Shown: in pieces, positions 1-7,733 of the stretch | How the letters are laid out: every line of letters begins with the position of its first letter | Position numbering within the stretch: position 1 is the stretch's first letter | Source: an uncultured Bacteroidales bacterium | GTDB lineage: Bacteria; Bacteroidota; Bacteroidia; Bacteroidales; Bacteroidaceae | Direction of reading: 5' to 3' | Length of the DNA: 53,060 nucleotides | NCBI GenBank assembly: GCA_902784475.1 | Contig: CACZUX010000023.1 | Location: forward strand, 1 to 53,060 | Translations under genes and position numbers: made by a program | Notes under the pieces: generated by a model | What the model saw: only the letters and a program-made list of their open reading frames with translations | Database searches by the model: none | Told to the model about the DNA's origin: nothing

Positions 1-654
1 GGCGGAGAAGGCGCTGGCGGTGGCGGCAATTCTGGCGGTGGTGGTTCTGCCGGAGGTGGTGGGGGTGCTGGCAGCGGTGATTCTGCCGGAAGCGGTGGCG
101 GCAATTCTGGCGGTGGGGGGTCTGCCGGAGGTGGTGGGGGTGCTGGCAGTGGTGGTTCCACAGGAGGCGGTGGTAGCTCTGCTAGTGGAGGAACACAAGG
201 AAATATAATCACCATTACAGGTAAAACGACAGGAATATCACCTTACACATATAACAAATTAAAAAATCTTTCAGGTTATTCTGGAGAAATACATATAACG
301 TCAGTTGCACGGACGCCAGAAGAACAGGCACGTGCAATGTTAAATAACATCAAAAGGACCGGCGTTCAAAAACAACTAAAAATATATGCCTTACCTGGTG
401 AAAAAGTAATCGGAGTTTACAATGAGAATCTTTGTGACTCTGAAAATATTCGAAACATGATAGCAAAAATATACGAGGTCGGTCCATCAAAAGTGTCAAA
501 ACACTGTGCAGACCCAAGCGTACTGAATGTTCTTGATGTATCCAGGAAACGTCTCTCCAATGTAGATGCCTTTATAAAAGCATTGAGAACACTCAAATTT
601 TACGTTATTGATGAACCCTCTAACAACTGTGTGCATATTGAGATCCCACAATGA
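1..654 (+). CDS. Gly-rich protein with C-terminal M15-type (D,D-peptidase fold) domain, 5' partial
   Basis: The frame is open from base 1, so the N-terminus lies outside the window. The first ~67 visible residues are almost only Gly, Ser and Ala with a 25-residue repeat. They are followed by a folded domain of about 145 residues. It carries an ARTPEEQ segment like the RSPEEQ stretch of M15 peptidases, then SKH, then LNVLDVS, and ends in CVHIEIPQ. The His, Asp and final His fit the zinc ligands of the hedgehog/D,D-peptidase fold, although the His-to-Asp spacing is longer than the classical SxHxxGxAxD. The inferred role is a zinc peptidase on peptidoglycan or another cell-surface substrate, displayed on a flexible linker. 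The region is more AT-rich than the rest of the window, which suggests transfer. The next gene encodes a small exported protein. The family call is moderately sure; the substrate is unknown. Confidence 0.6.
   Translation, partial: GGEGAGGGGNSGGGGSAGGGGGAGSGDSAGSGGGNSGGGGSAGGGGGAGSGGSTGGGGSSASGGTQGNIITITGKTTGISPYTYNKLKNLSGYSGEIHITSVARTPEEQARAMLNNIKRTGVQKQLKIYALPGEKVIGVYNENLCDSENIRNMIAKIYEVGPSKVSKHCADPSVLNVLDVSRKRLSNVDAFIKALRTLKFYVIDEPSNNCVHIEIPQ
19..171 (+). repeat. 75-bp coding repeat encoding Gly/Ser/Ala linker
   Basis: Within the partial gene at the left edge, a block encoding GGGNSGGGGSAGGGGGAGSG occurs twice, 25 codons apart (Asn at visible residues 10 and 35), followed by a degenerate third stretch. 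The two copies are nearly identical in DNA. This is expected to give an unstructured, length-variable linker before the peptidase domain. Confidence 0.7.
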
Positions 655-679
655 TGATATAGCGAACCCTTCTACAAAG

Positions 680-1354
680 ATGACCCCATCAAAAGAAAGA
701 AAATTGATTTGCGTGATTACTGCATTGTCTGTCGCGCTCTCATTATGTGTAGATACGAGGGCACAATCTTCTGCGCAGAATCTTCAGGAATGCATCGGTA
801 TAGACAGTATATGCTACTATTATTATGATGATCCGTGGGATGACAAGAGACATGATGATGACAACATCATAGAATTGAAATTTAAAAACGGAGATGTCTG
901 CGATGGTTATTTCTGGGGTACCAGCGACGAATTTGTTACAGCAAGAGAAGGATATTATGCGGGGCATTTTGTGTTGAGGATGCAGCAGGTCAATGTACAG
1001 GGAGGCTCCCTTTGCTTTGTGCTTGATTCCAGAGGAATGCAATACCTCAGCGCACCGGTGGATGTGGCATTTCACTCGGCTGACGAGGCATTGGCTCATG
1101 GAGCTTATCTCTGGATGCAGGAGTCGGAATACTTTCAGGACAGCATCCCCTACAAGGCAGAGTTTGTCGATGACATTCTGATATTAACAAACTTGAGTCA
1201 ACGCTCCTGTTCCCCCCAAAAACGCAATTTCGTAAGAATGAGTCTGGAGGATATTCAGATGATTAACCGTAAAGTGCTTTGGGAGGAAGAGAATAGTGTG
1301 TTGCTTTATGAGCGCGATTCTTTAATCCACAGATACGACAGGAACAATTTCTAA
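680..1354 (+). CDS. Exported protein of unknown function
   Basis: This 224-residue protein starts at an ATG 25 bases after the stop of the M15-type gene. That start gives a basic N-terminus, a hydrophobic stretch (LICVITALSVALSLCVDT) and a likely signal peptidase site around TRAQ. An in-frame start at 608 would add 24 non-hydrophobic residues before the signal, so I prefer 680. The mature part has an acidic Tyr/Asp-rich segment (YYYYDDPWDD, then KRHDDDN) and no motif I recognise. It shares the AT-rich composition of its upstream neighbour and is probably co-transcribed with it. One speculation is that it is a periplasmic partner or protector against the peptidase domain next door; nothing in the sequence proves that. 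Confidence 0.6.
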   Translation: MTPSKERKLICVITALSVALSLCVDTRAQSSAQNLQECIGIDSICYYYYDDPWDDKRHDDDNIIELKFKNGDVCDGYFWGTSDEFVTAREGYYAGHFVLRMQQVNVQGGSLCFVLDSRGMQYLSAPVDVAFHSADEALAHGAYLWMQESEYFQDSIPYKAEFVDDILILTNLSQRSCSPQKRNFVRMSLEDIQMINRKVLWEEENSVLLYERDSLIHRYDRNNF

Positions 1355-1434
1355 GCAGTGCCGGGAAAACGTCATCTGCCATTGTGTCTGGCATCGCCCT
1401 ATATTACATTAAGGCGGGGTCTGCTAATGGCCGT

Positions 1435-1539
1435 TTAATCATTTATCTGATTTCCATCCTTAACATAGCGCATCATCCAATCCTTGGCAGTGGCATCGGA
1501 ATTTTTTTCATCAATATGCAGATGGAATGGCACAATTCA
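1435..1539 (-). pseudogene. Possible gene remnant (C-terminal fragment)
   Basis: On the minus strand an open stretch of about 33 codons with protein-like composition (FHLHIDEKNSD, then DWMMRYVKDG) ends at a stop at 1435-1437. It is closed upstream by stop codons and has no start. It may be the tail of a decayed gene. I do not recognise the family. The rest of the 1355-1590 gap shows nothing I can name. Confidence 0.2.
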
Positions 1540-1590
1540 GTATGAGGCATCCCGGTTTTAATTATCAGAGCGCAGATGTGCTGGCCGTTT

Positions 1591-2760
1591 TCAGAAGCGG
1601 ACGTAGAGCTGCGTCCAGAACTGGTGGTAGTCCGTAACGGCTTCGGTGAGATCGTGGTGGTAGTTGTACTGCAGCTGTAGCATGAGGTTCTTGTGGGGCT
1701 GTAGCATGAGGGCCGCGCTGTAGATGGAGTGCTCGGTGTCCCAGCTGGCATCGTCGCGATAGACGTCCCACTTGAGGCTGCCCTTGATCCAGCGCCACAG
1801 GGGCGCGCCGACCATGATGTACCAGGCGTCGGCCTTGTTGCCGGCGGCGGTGTTGATGAAATAAGCGCCGTCAGCGCCCTGGCTGAACTTGTAGCCGTAG
1901 CTTTGGGCATACTCGGCGCGGAAGGAGACGCGGCCCCAGAAGTCGCCGGCCTGATAGTTCGTGCCCTCGTACCCGACACTGGCGGCCCAGCGGTGGCGGT
2001 CGACGCTGCCTACGTTCTTCATCACGTAGTTGCCCCACCAGCCGAAGACGGCCAGGCGGAGATTCTTGACGGGAGAATATTGCAGCGTGCCGATCCAGTC
2101 CTTCTTGCCGTCAAGGTCCTTCTGGTTGATGCCCTGGCCGTTGTAGACGCCAAACTGGTAGCGGAACCGGTAGTGACCGTCGCGCTTCGACTTAAAGAGG
2201 TCGCCCGCCACCTGCGCGCCCAGATCGCGTCCGCCCATGGAGGACTCGCCCACACGGTCGCCGAAGCCGGCAAACTTCTTTGAAAGGTGGGAATAGTCGC
2301 CGGAGCAGATGTCCCAGGGGTTCATGGGATTCTCAAGGGTGAAGCAGCGCTTGAATTCACCGACTTTCACCGTGACGAACTTGTAGCGCGCCCACTCCAG
2401 ATAAGCGTCCAGCACGCGGGGCGAACCGGCGAAGTCCACCTGCACGCGGTAGTTGAAGTCGCGCAAGATGCTGCCGTCCACATAGACGCGGGCAAAGCGC
2501 AGGCCGAAGCCCTCATTGCGGTCGTCGTCGGCGCTGTCGTATTTGTAGGAACCGACGATGTAACCGCCGAATTTGGGCACCGTGACCCATTCGGCGCGCT
2601 TCCAGCGCGGCGCCACGCTGTCGTTGTTGTCCTTGTGGCCGCTGACGGCCTTGGTGACGGCGTCCTGAAGGCTCCAGGCGTCACCCTGGATAAACGCTTC
2701 GTCTTCAGCAAAAGCCGAGAGCGAACAAGAGAGAAAAAGAAGTGTGAAGAAATGTTTCAT
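1591..2760 (-). CDS. Porin, phosphate-selective OprO/OprP family
   Basis: A 389-residue outer-membrane barrel. The ATG at 2760 gives MKHFFTLLFLSCSLSAFA, a clear signal peptide; an upstream in-frame start at 2781 would add MQQNKPL and falls inside the promoter element. The mature protein is rich in alternating aromatic and polar residues (for example GLRFARVYVDGS, then DFNYRVQVDF) and ends in LYVRF with the terminal Phe expected of a barrel protein. Segments such as VKVGEFKRCFTLENP and RDLGAQVAGDLF fit the Porin_O_P family, whose members carry phosphate or polyphosphate in Pseudomonas; in Bacteroidota the substrate is rarely known. It stands alone and is divergent from the DUF4954 gene. Confidence 0.8.
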   Translation of the reverse strand: MKHFFTLLFLSCSLSAFAEDEAFIQGDAWSLQDAVTKAVSGHKDNNDSVAPRWKRAEWVTVPKFGGYIVGSYKYDSADDDRNEGFGLRFARVYVDGSILRDFNYRVQVDFAGSPRVLDAYLEWARYKFVTVKVGEFKRCFTLENPMNPWDICSGDYSHLSKKFAGFGDRVGESSMGGRDLGAQVAGDLFKSKRDGHYRFRYQFGVYNGQGINQKDLDGKKDWIGTLQYSPVKNLRLAVFGWWGNYVMKNVGSVDRHRWAASVGYEGTNYQAGDFWGRVSFRAEYAQSYGYKFSQGADGAYFINTAAGNKADAWYIMVGAPLWRWIKGSLKWDVYRDDASWDTEHSIYSAALMLQPHKNLMLQLQYNYHHDLTEAVTDYHQFWTQLYVRF

Positions 2761-2778
2761 AAGAGGCTTGTTTTGTTG

Positions 2779-2786
2779 CAAAAATA
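2779..2786 (-). promoter_or_regulatory. -7 promoter element of the porin gene
   Basis: Reads TATTTTTG on the minus strand, matching the Bacteroidota -7 consensus TAnnTTTG, about 19 bases before the chosen porin start. Confidence 0.55.
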
Positions 2787-2850
2787 CTAAAAATTCCCAT
2801 CATAAAGCAGTCTGCGGCGGGAGATTTTATGGTTTTTGCAAAAAAATGTA

Positions 2851-2858
2851 TAACTTTG
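2851..2858 (+). promoter_or_regulatory. -7 promoter element of the DUF4954 gene
   Basis: TAACTTTG matches the Bacteroidota -7 consensus and lies 29 bases before the DUF4954 start codon. It probably drives the DUF4954-GH51-coaX group. Confidence 0.6.
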
Positions 2859-2886
2859 TCCGCGCAATACGTTAATAAAAAACAGT

Positions 2887-4419
2887 ATGAAAACACTTTC
2901 CCCCGCAGAAATCGGGCAATTGGAGCGACAGGGATGTCGCGCCCGTGACTGGAATACCGTACGCATTGACGAAAAGACCGACCTCGGCGCCATCTGGGAT
3001 GTGCGCTTTGCCGGCAGCATCGACATCGGTAGCGGAGTGCGCCTTGAGAACAGCCGCCTGGAGCAGACGGGCACGTCAAGTTACGGCGTCGGCACACGTG
3101 TGAGCGTGCTCAACGAGGCCGGGGGCAAAGACATCCTGCTCAGCGAGACGCTGTCGGCCCAAGAGGCTTGGATAGAAGCCGTGTACAGCGAACGCGAGCG
3201 TCTCGTCGGCGTGCTGCACGGCGTCGTGGAGAAGACGGCGGAGCTGCTCAAGGGCCAGCCCATGAAAATAGGCAGCGGCGCCGTCATCATCGACTGCGGT
3301 TTGCTGCGCGACGTGAATGTGGGCGAAGGCGCCCGTCTGGAGGGTGTGACCCTGATGGAAGACGCCACCGTGAGGAGCAGCCGTGAAGTGCCGACAGAGG
3401 TGGGGCGCGGCGTGCAGGCCCGTCATCTCATCATGCAGCGCGGCGCCCGCTTGGAAAGTGCGGCGCTTGTGGAGCGCGTGTATATCGGCGAATCCACGGT
3501 AATCGGCCACGGATATTCAGCCTCGGACAGCGTCTTCTTTGCCAATTGTCAGGGCGAGAACGGAGAGGCCTGTGCCGTGTTCGGCGGCCCCTACACCGTG
3601 ACGCATCACAAGTCCACGCTGCTCATCGGCGGCATGTTCTCATTCTTCAACGCCGGATCGGGCACCAATCAAAGCAACCACATGTATAAGAGCGGCCCGG
3701 TGCATTGGGGCGTGTTGGAGCGCGGCAGCAAGACCGCCAGCGGCTCCCACATCCTCTGGCCCGCACGCATCGGCACCTTCTCCATGGTGATGGGCAAGTT
3801 GGACAGCCACCCCGACCTTACATCGCTGCCCTTCAGCTACATCATCAACAAGAACGGCGTGACGCATGTCTCTCCCGGTGCCAATTTAGGCACTCTGGGC
3901 ACGAAGCGCGACACGGAGAAATGGCCCAAGCGCGACAAGCGTCCCGATGACGGCAAGCGCATCGACCTGATTCATTTCCATTGGCTCAACCCGCTGACGG
4001 CAGCCGAGATGCGTCGCGGTATGGAGTTGCTGGAGACCTTCCACAAGGTGAATCCCAAGAGTGACACCATCTACGAGGGCTGTGTGCTCTCGGCCCACGC
4101 CGTGAAGCGTGGCATCCATCTTTACAATCTGGGTCTGGCGCTCTATGAGAGCCTGTGGGGCCAAACTCCGGATGAGCCTTGGGTGGATATGGCCGGTCTG
4201 CTGGCGCCCAAGAAGGACGTGGAGGCGCTGTTGCAGCGCATAGAAGAGACGGGCGACGCCGCGTTGCTTCGTCCGGCTCTGGAAGAGTTCTACCGTCGCG
4301 GCCAGGGCCTCGGGCAGGGCGCCGCAGAGGGTGAGGCTTGGGAAGAGTTGACCCGCCTGGTGGAAATCGACCGCGAGAAGGAAACCGTGATGCTGGCGTT
4401 CCACGACGGCAAGAATTAA
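2887..4419 (+). CDS. DUF4954 family protein (left-handed beta-helix hexapeptide-repeat type)
   Basis: A 510-residue protein opening with LSPAEIGQLERQGCRARDW, which resembles the N-terminus of Bacteroidota DUF4954 proteins. The middle shows short Ile/Val-Gly steps typical of a left-handed beta-helix (IGSGAVI, then VGEGARLEGVTL) and family blocks such as HGYSASDS and THHKSTLLIGGMFSF, then GSGTNQSNHMYK and GSHILWPARIG. Related proteins resemble nucleotidyltransferase or acyltransferase beta-helices, but the reaction is not established. From memory, relatives run to about 650 residues; this one looks shorter both after the first 50 residues and before the C-terminal WVDMAGL segment. It is followed after 23 bases by the GH51 gene, so co-transcription is likely. 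Confidence 0.75.
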   Translation: MKTLSPAEIGQLERQGCRARDWNTVRIDEKTDLGAIWDVRFAGSIDIGSGVRLENSRLEQTGTSSYGVGTRVSVLNEAGGKDILLSETLSAQEAWIEAVYSERERLVGVLHGVVEKTAELLKGQPMKIGSGAVIIDCGLLRDVNVGEGARLEGVTLMEDATVRSSREVPTEVGRGVQARHLIMQRGARLESAALVERVYIGESTVIGHGYSASDSVFFANCQGENGEACAVFGGPYTVTHHKSTLLIGGMFSFFNAGSGTNQSNHMYKSGPVHWGVLERGSKTASGSHILWPARIGTFSMVMGKLDSHPDLTSLPFSYIINKNGVTHVSPGANLGTLGTKRDTEKWPKRDKRPDDGKRIDLIHFHWLNPLTAAEMRRGMELLETFHKVNPKSDTIYEGCVLSAHAVKRGIHLYNLGLALYESLWGQTPDEPWVDMAGLLAPKKDVEALLQRIEETGDAALLRPALEEFYRRGQGLGQGAAEGEAWEELTRLVEIDREKETVMLAFHDGKN

Positions 4420-4442
4420 CTGGAAAAAACACAAACAGAATA

Positions 4443-6902
4443 ATGATACGTAAACTGACGATGGCAGCGGCGCTGCTGGCAGCCGGTCTCTTCGGAGCAA
4501 CAGAGAGTGTGAACGCCTCGACTTTGGGGCAGGGTAACCATCCCGATTCCGTGTGGGTGAGAGCCCGCAACCAAAAGCCCACAGACGGCATGTATCTGGA
4601 ATATTCCGTGGACGGGCGCACCTGGAACAAGGTGTGTCAGGGCTACAAAGTGCTCTCTTCGGATTTCGGTGAATGGGGCGCGCAGAAGAAAATGTATTAC
4701 CCCGTGCTGAGCGTGGGGAACGGCAAGGTGCGCTGTGAGTTTGTCGTCAGCCCAAAGATCCATCAGATTGCCCGGACGGAGACGGAAGACCTCTGGCTCT
4801 GGAAACCTCAGGACTATCCCGTGTTGTCGCAGGAAGCCTTTGCTGCCAAGATGGCGCAGCTGAAAGCCGACTCGCTGAAGGCCGTGCGTGTGGCTTACAG
4901 CGTGCTCGACAATCTGGAAAAGAAGATGGAAGCCCATCGCTATCGTGCCCGTCAGGAGAGAGACAACATGAGGGGCGACGACGCCAAGTTCAAAGACCTG
5001 GACAGCGTGCGGTATGAAGTGACGGTGGATATGACGCAGAAAAAGGCGATTTCACCCATGCTCTTTGGCATATTCTTTGAAGACATCAACTATGCCGCCG
5101 ACGGCGGACTGTATGCCGAGCTGGTGCAGAACCGCGACTTCGAATACAGCAAGGCAGACTGGTCGAACCGCAATGATGCGTGGTCGGCCAAGACGGCCTG
5201 GAGCCTGCACGGCGATGGCACCGAGTGGACTTTGCTCACCGAAAACCCGCTCCACGAGAACAATCGCCACTATAGCCGTCTGGAAGTGAGCCGCAAGGGC
5301 GCACGCCTGGAAAACGAGGGCTGGGACGGTATCGCCTTGGAGCACGGAAAGGAATATCGCCTGTTGCTCTTCCTGAGGGGTAAGGGCAGTGTGACGGTAC
5401 GCCTCGTGGACAAATCGGGTTCGACGCTGGCCAAGACGTCCTTCAAAGCCACTCCTGCCTGGACACAGCAGAAGACCGTGCTGAAGCCTTCGGGCTCCAC
5501 CACGCACGGCCGTCTGGTGATTGAGCCGCAGGAGGCCGGACAGTATGACCTCGACATGGTGAGCCTCTTCCCCGTGGACACCTACAAGGGTCGTGAAAAC
5601 GGTCTGCGCAAGGATTTGGCCGAGAAGCTGGCGGACCTGCGTCCGCAGTTCGTGCGCTTTCCCGGCGGCTGCATGAGCCATGGCAACGGCATCGACAACA
5701 TCTACCACTGGCAGGCCACCGTGGGCGAGCTGTGGGAGCGTCAGCCGGACTTCAACATCTGGCACTACCACCAGACACGCGGTCTGGGCTTCTACGAATA
5801 TTTCCAGTTCTGTGAGGACATCGGTGCAGAGCCTCTGCCCGTGCTTTCGGCCGGCGTGCCCTGTCAGAACAGCAGTCGGGGCGGACACGGACAGCAGGGC
5901 GGCATTCCCTGGGAAGCCGGCCGTTACACCTATAACGGAAAGCCTCTGACGATGGCCTCCTATCTGCAGGAGTTGCTCGATCTCATCGAGTGGGCCAACG
6001 GCGATGCCGCCACCAGCAAGCTGGCCGCCTTGCGTGCCAAGGCCGGACACCCGAAACCCTTCAATCTGAAGTATCTGGGCATCGGCAACGAGGATCTGTT
6101 GGGCGATGTGTTTAACGAGCGTTTCGACTACCTCAACGAGGGTGTGAAGAAGGCGCATCCCGAGATTACCGTAGTGGGCACTGTGGGTCCCTTCTGGGAA
6201 GGCAGCGACTACGAATATGGTTGGCAGCATGCCGCCGAGAAGAATCTCAGCATCGTGGACGAGCACTACTACAACCCCGTGGGATGGTATCTCCACAATC
6301 AGGACTTCTACGACAAATACAAGCGTGAAGGCACCAAAGTCTATCTCGGCGAGTGGGCCAGCAAGGGCAATCTGCTGGAGAACGCTCTGGCTGAGGCGCT
6401 GCACATCAACGGGCTGGAGCGCAACGGCGACGTGGTGTGCATGAGCAGCTACGCTCCGCTTCTGGCCAAAGAGGGTCACACGCAGTGGAATCCGGACATG
6501 ATCTACTTCAACAACACCGAGGTGAAGCCCACGCCCAACTATTACGTGCAGATGATGGCCGGACAGAATGCCGGTGACGAATATGTCTATGCCGAAAGCA
6601 AGTTTACGGCGAAGGGACGTGAAACGGCCGATGCGGCGTTGCGCGTGTCCCACTCCGTGACGCTCGACAAGGAGACGGGCGATCTCATCATCAAGCTGGT
6701 GAACGCTTTGCCCCAATCCACTGTGATGCCTCTGATCATCAACGGCGGCGGCGCCTGGACGCGTGCCACCGTGACGACGCTGACGGGCCACAGCGCAACG
6801 GCCAGAGAGGTTGAGGCTCCCGTGACGGAGGAGATGAGCGGCGTGCCCGCTTCCGTCGTCCTTCCGCCCTATTCCTACCGGGTGCTGCGTCTGAAGCGAT
6901 GA
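4443..6902 (+). CDS. Alpha-L-arabinofuranosidase, GH51 family, secreted
   Basis: An 819-residue enzyme expected to release terminal arabinofuranose from plant arabinan or arabinoxylan. The ATG at 4443 gives MIRKLTMAAALLAAGLFGA, a signal peptide; longer in-frame starts lie inside the previous gene. About 190 N-terminal residues precede the canonical start of the domain (ISPMLFGIFFEDINYAADGG). An inserted carbohydrate-binding-like beta domain follows, then the catalytic barrel with RFPGGC. The acid/base Glu is in GIGNE (about residue 550) and the nucleophile Glu in YLGEW (about residue 637); both are present. The C-terminus is the usual beta-sandwich ending YSYRVLRLKR. Its stop overlaps the coaX start by 4 bases (ATGA). 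It is not in an obvious SusCD polysaccharide locus. Confidence 0.92.
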   Translation: MIRKLTMAAALLAAGLFGATESVNASTLGQGNHPDSVWVRARNQKPTDGMYLEYSVDGRTWNKVCQGYKVLSSDFGEWGAQKKMYYPVLSVGNGKVRCEFVVSPKIHQIARTETEDLWLWKPQDYPVLSQEAFAAKMAQLKADSLKAVRVAYSVLDNLEKKMEAHRYRARQERDNMRGDDAKFKDLDSVRYEVTVDMTQKKAISPMLFGIFFEDINYAADGGLYAELVQNRDFEYSKADWSNRNDAWSAKTAWSLHGDGTEWTLLTENPLHENNRHYSRLEVSRKGARLENEGWDGIALEHGKEYRLLLFLRGKGSVTVRLVDKSGSTLAKTSFKATPAWTQQKTVLKPSGSTTHGRLVIEPQEAGQYDLDMVSLFPVDTYKGRENGLRKDLAEKLADLRPQFVRFPGGCMSHGNGIDNIYHWQATVGELWERQPDFNIWHYHQTRGLGFYEYFQFCEDIGAEPLPVLSAGVPCQNSSRGGHGQQGGIPWEAGRYTYNGKPLTMASYLQELLDLIEWANGDAATSKLAALRAKAGHPKPFNLKYLGIGNEDLLGDVFNERFDYLNEGVKKAHPEITVVGTVGPFWEGSDYEYGWQHAAEKNLSIVDEHYYNPVGWYLHNQDFYDKYKREGTKVYLGEWASKGNLLENALAEALHINGLERNGDVVCMSSYAPLLAKEGHTQWNPDMIYFNNTEVKPTPNYYVQMMAGQNAGDEYVYAESKFTAKGRETADAALRVSHSVTLDKETGDLIIKLVNALPQSTVMPLIINGGGAWTRATVTTLTGHSATAREVEAPVTEEMSGVPASVVLPPYSYRVLRLKR

Positions 6903-7567
6903 TACTGCTGGCGGACATAGGCAACACCTGTGTGAAGCTGGCGCGCTCGGAAGGCAATGTCTTCGGCGAGGTGGAGCGCAGGAGTTACGACGAAGCGGAT
7001 TGGGCCCGGTGGCTCGACGGGGCGGACGAAGTGCACCTTTCGTGTGTAGGTCCGCAGCCGGATGCCTTGTTCCGTCTGGCAGCAGAGCGGAATATTAAGG
7101 TAAGGCGCGTGCGCGAGTTGGCTTCGCATCCGACGCTGTTTCCCGAAGGTCTGGGCGAAGACCGCTGCGCTGCCATTTTGGGTGCGCGCAGAAGAGCGCC
7201 CGGGCGCGATGTGCTCATCGTGGATTGCGGCACCTGTCTCACCACGGACCTCGTCAGCAGCGACGGAAAGCATCTCGGCGGCATCATCTCGCCGGGGCTG
7301 AGGCTGCGCCTGGAGAGTATGCACGAACACACGGCTGCGCTGCCGCAGGTATCCTGTGAGGGTGAGGCGCCTCTGTGGGCGTTCACTACGGATGAGGCCA
7401 TGCGGGGCGGCGCGATGAACGGACTTCGCTTCGAGATAGAGGGTTATATCCGCGAGGCCCGAAGGAAGAGAAGCGGGGTGAAGGTGTTCTACACCGGAGG
7501 ACTGCCGCTCAAACTTGAGGGCGAGGTCGAGCTGTGCCCGAACCTCGTGCTGGAGGGATTATTATAA
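6899..7567 (+). CDS. coaX: Type III pantothenate kinase
   Basis: A 222-residue enzyme that phosphorylates pantothenate in the first step of coenzyme A synthesis. It belongs to the ASKHA fold: the phosphate-binding motif is LLADIGNTCVKLA at the N-terminus, the second motif is LIVDCGTCLTTD, followed by GGIISPGLRLR, which holds the catalytic and substrate loop, and FYTGG near the end. Length is slightly short but normal for Bacteroidota CoaX. The ATG overlaps the GH51 stop by 4 bases, so translation is probably coupled although the pathways are unrelated. It converges on the small Cys-rich gene at 7587. Confidence 0.9.
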   Translation: MILLADIGNTCVKLARSEGNVFGEVERRSYDEADWARWLDGADEVHLSCVGPQPDALFRLAAERNIKVRRVRELASHPTLFPEGLGEDRCAAILGARRRAPGRDVLIVDCGTCLTTDLVSSDGKHLGGIISPGLRLRLESMHEHTAALPQVSCEGEAPLWAFTTDEAMRGGAMNGLRFEIEGYIREARRKRSGVKVFYTGGLPLKLEGEVELCPNLVLEGLL

Positions 7568-7586
7568 GGTATAAGAGCGCGTCGGC

Positions 7587-7733
7587 TCAAAGGCCGCAGT
7601 GCTCGCAATCGTTGCATCCGCAGGAGCATCCGCCGCAGCCTTTGTTGCGGCGTTGCTTTTTCATGTAGAAGCGGAAAACGGCGACGAAAAGCGCCACTAC
7701 CGCCAGGAGCACAATCCAACTCTGTATGTTCAT
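7587..7733 (-). CDS. FeoB-associated Cys-rich membrane protein
   Basis: A 48-residue peptide with one transmembrane helix (IVLLAVVALFVAVFRFYM), a short basic stretch and a Cys cluster at the C-terminus (CGGCSCGCNDCEHCGL). This is the architecture of the small FeoB-associated Cys-rich proteins found beside feoB in Bacteroidota. The ATG at 7733 overlaps the feoB stop by 4 bases, which fixes both the start and the coupling to FeoB. The Cys cluster could bind iron or sit next to the FeoB pore; its exact role is not known. Confidence 0.85.
   Translation of the reverse strand: MNIQSWIVLLAVVALFVAVFRFYMKKQRRNKGCGGCSCGCNDCEHCGL

Noticed and set aside
5052-6791. Long open frame on the minus strand inside the GH51 gene
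   Set aside because: It is antisense to an enzyme with full catalytic motifs, and its translation is His/Val/Leu-rich without any domain; it is a by-product of high GC.
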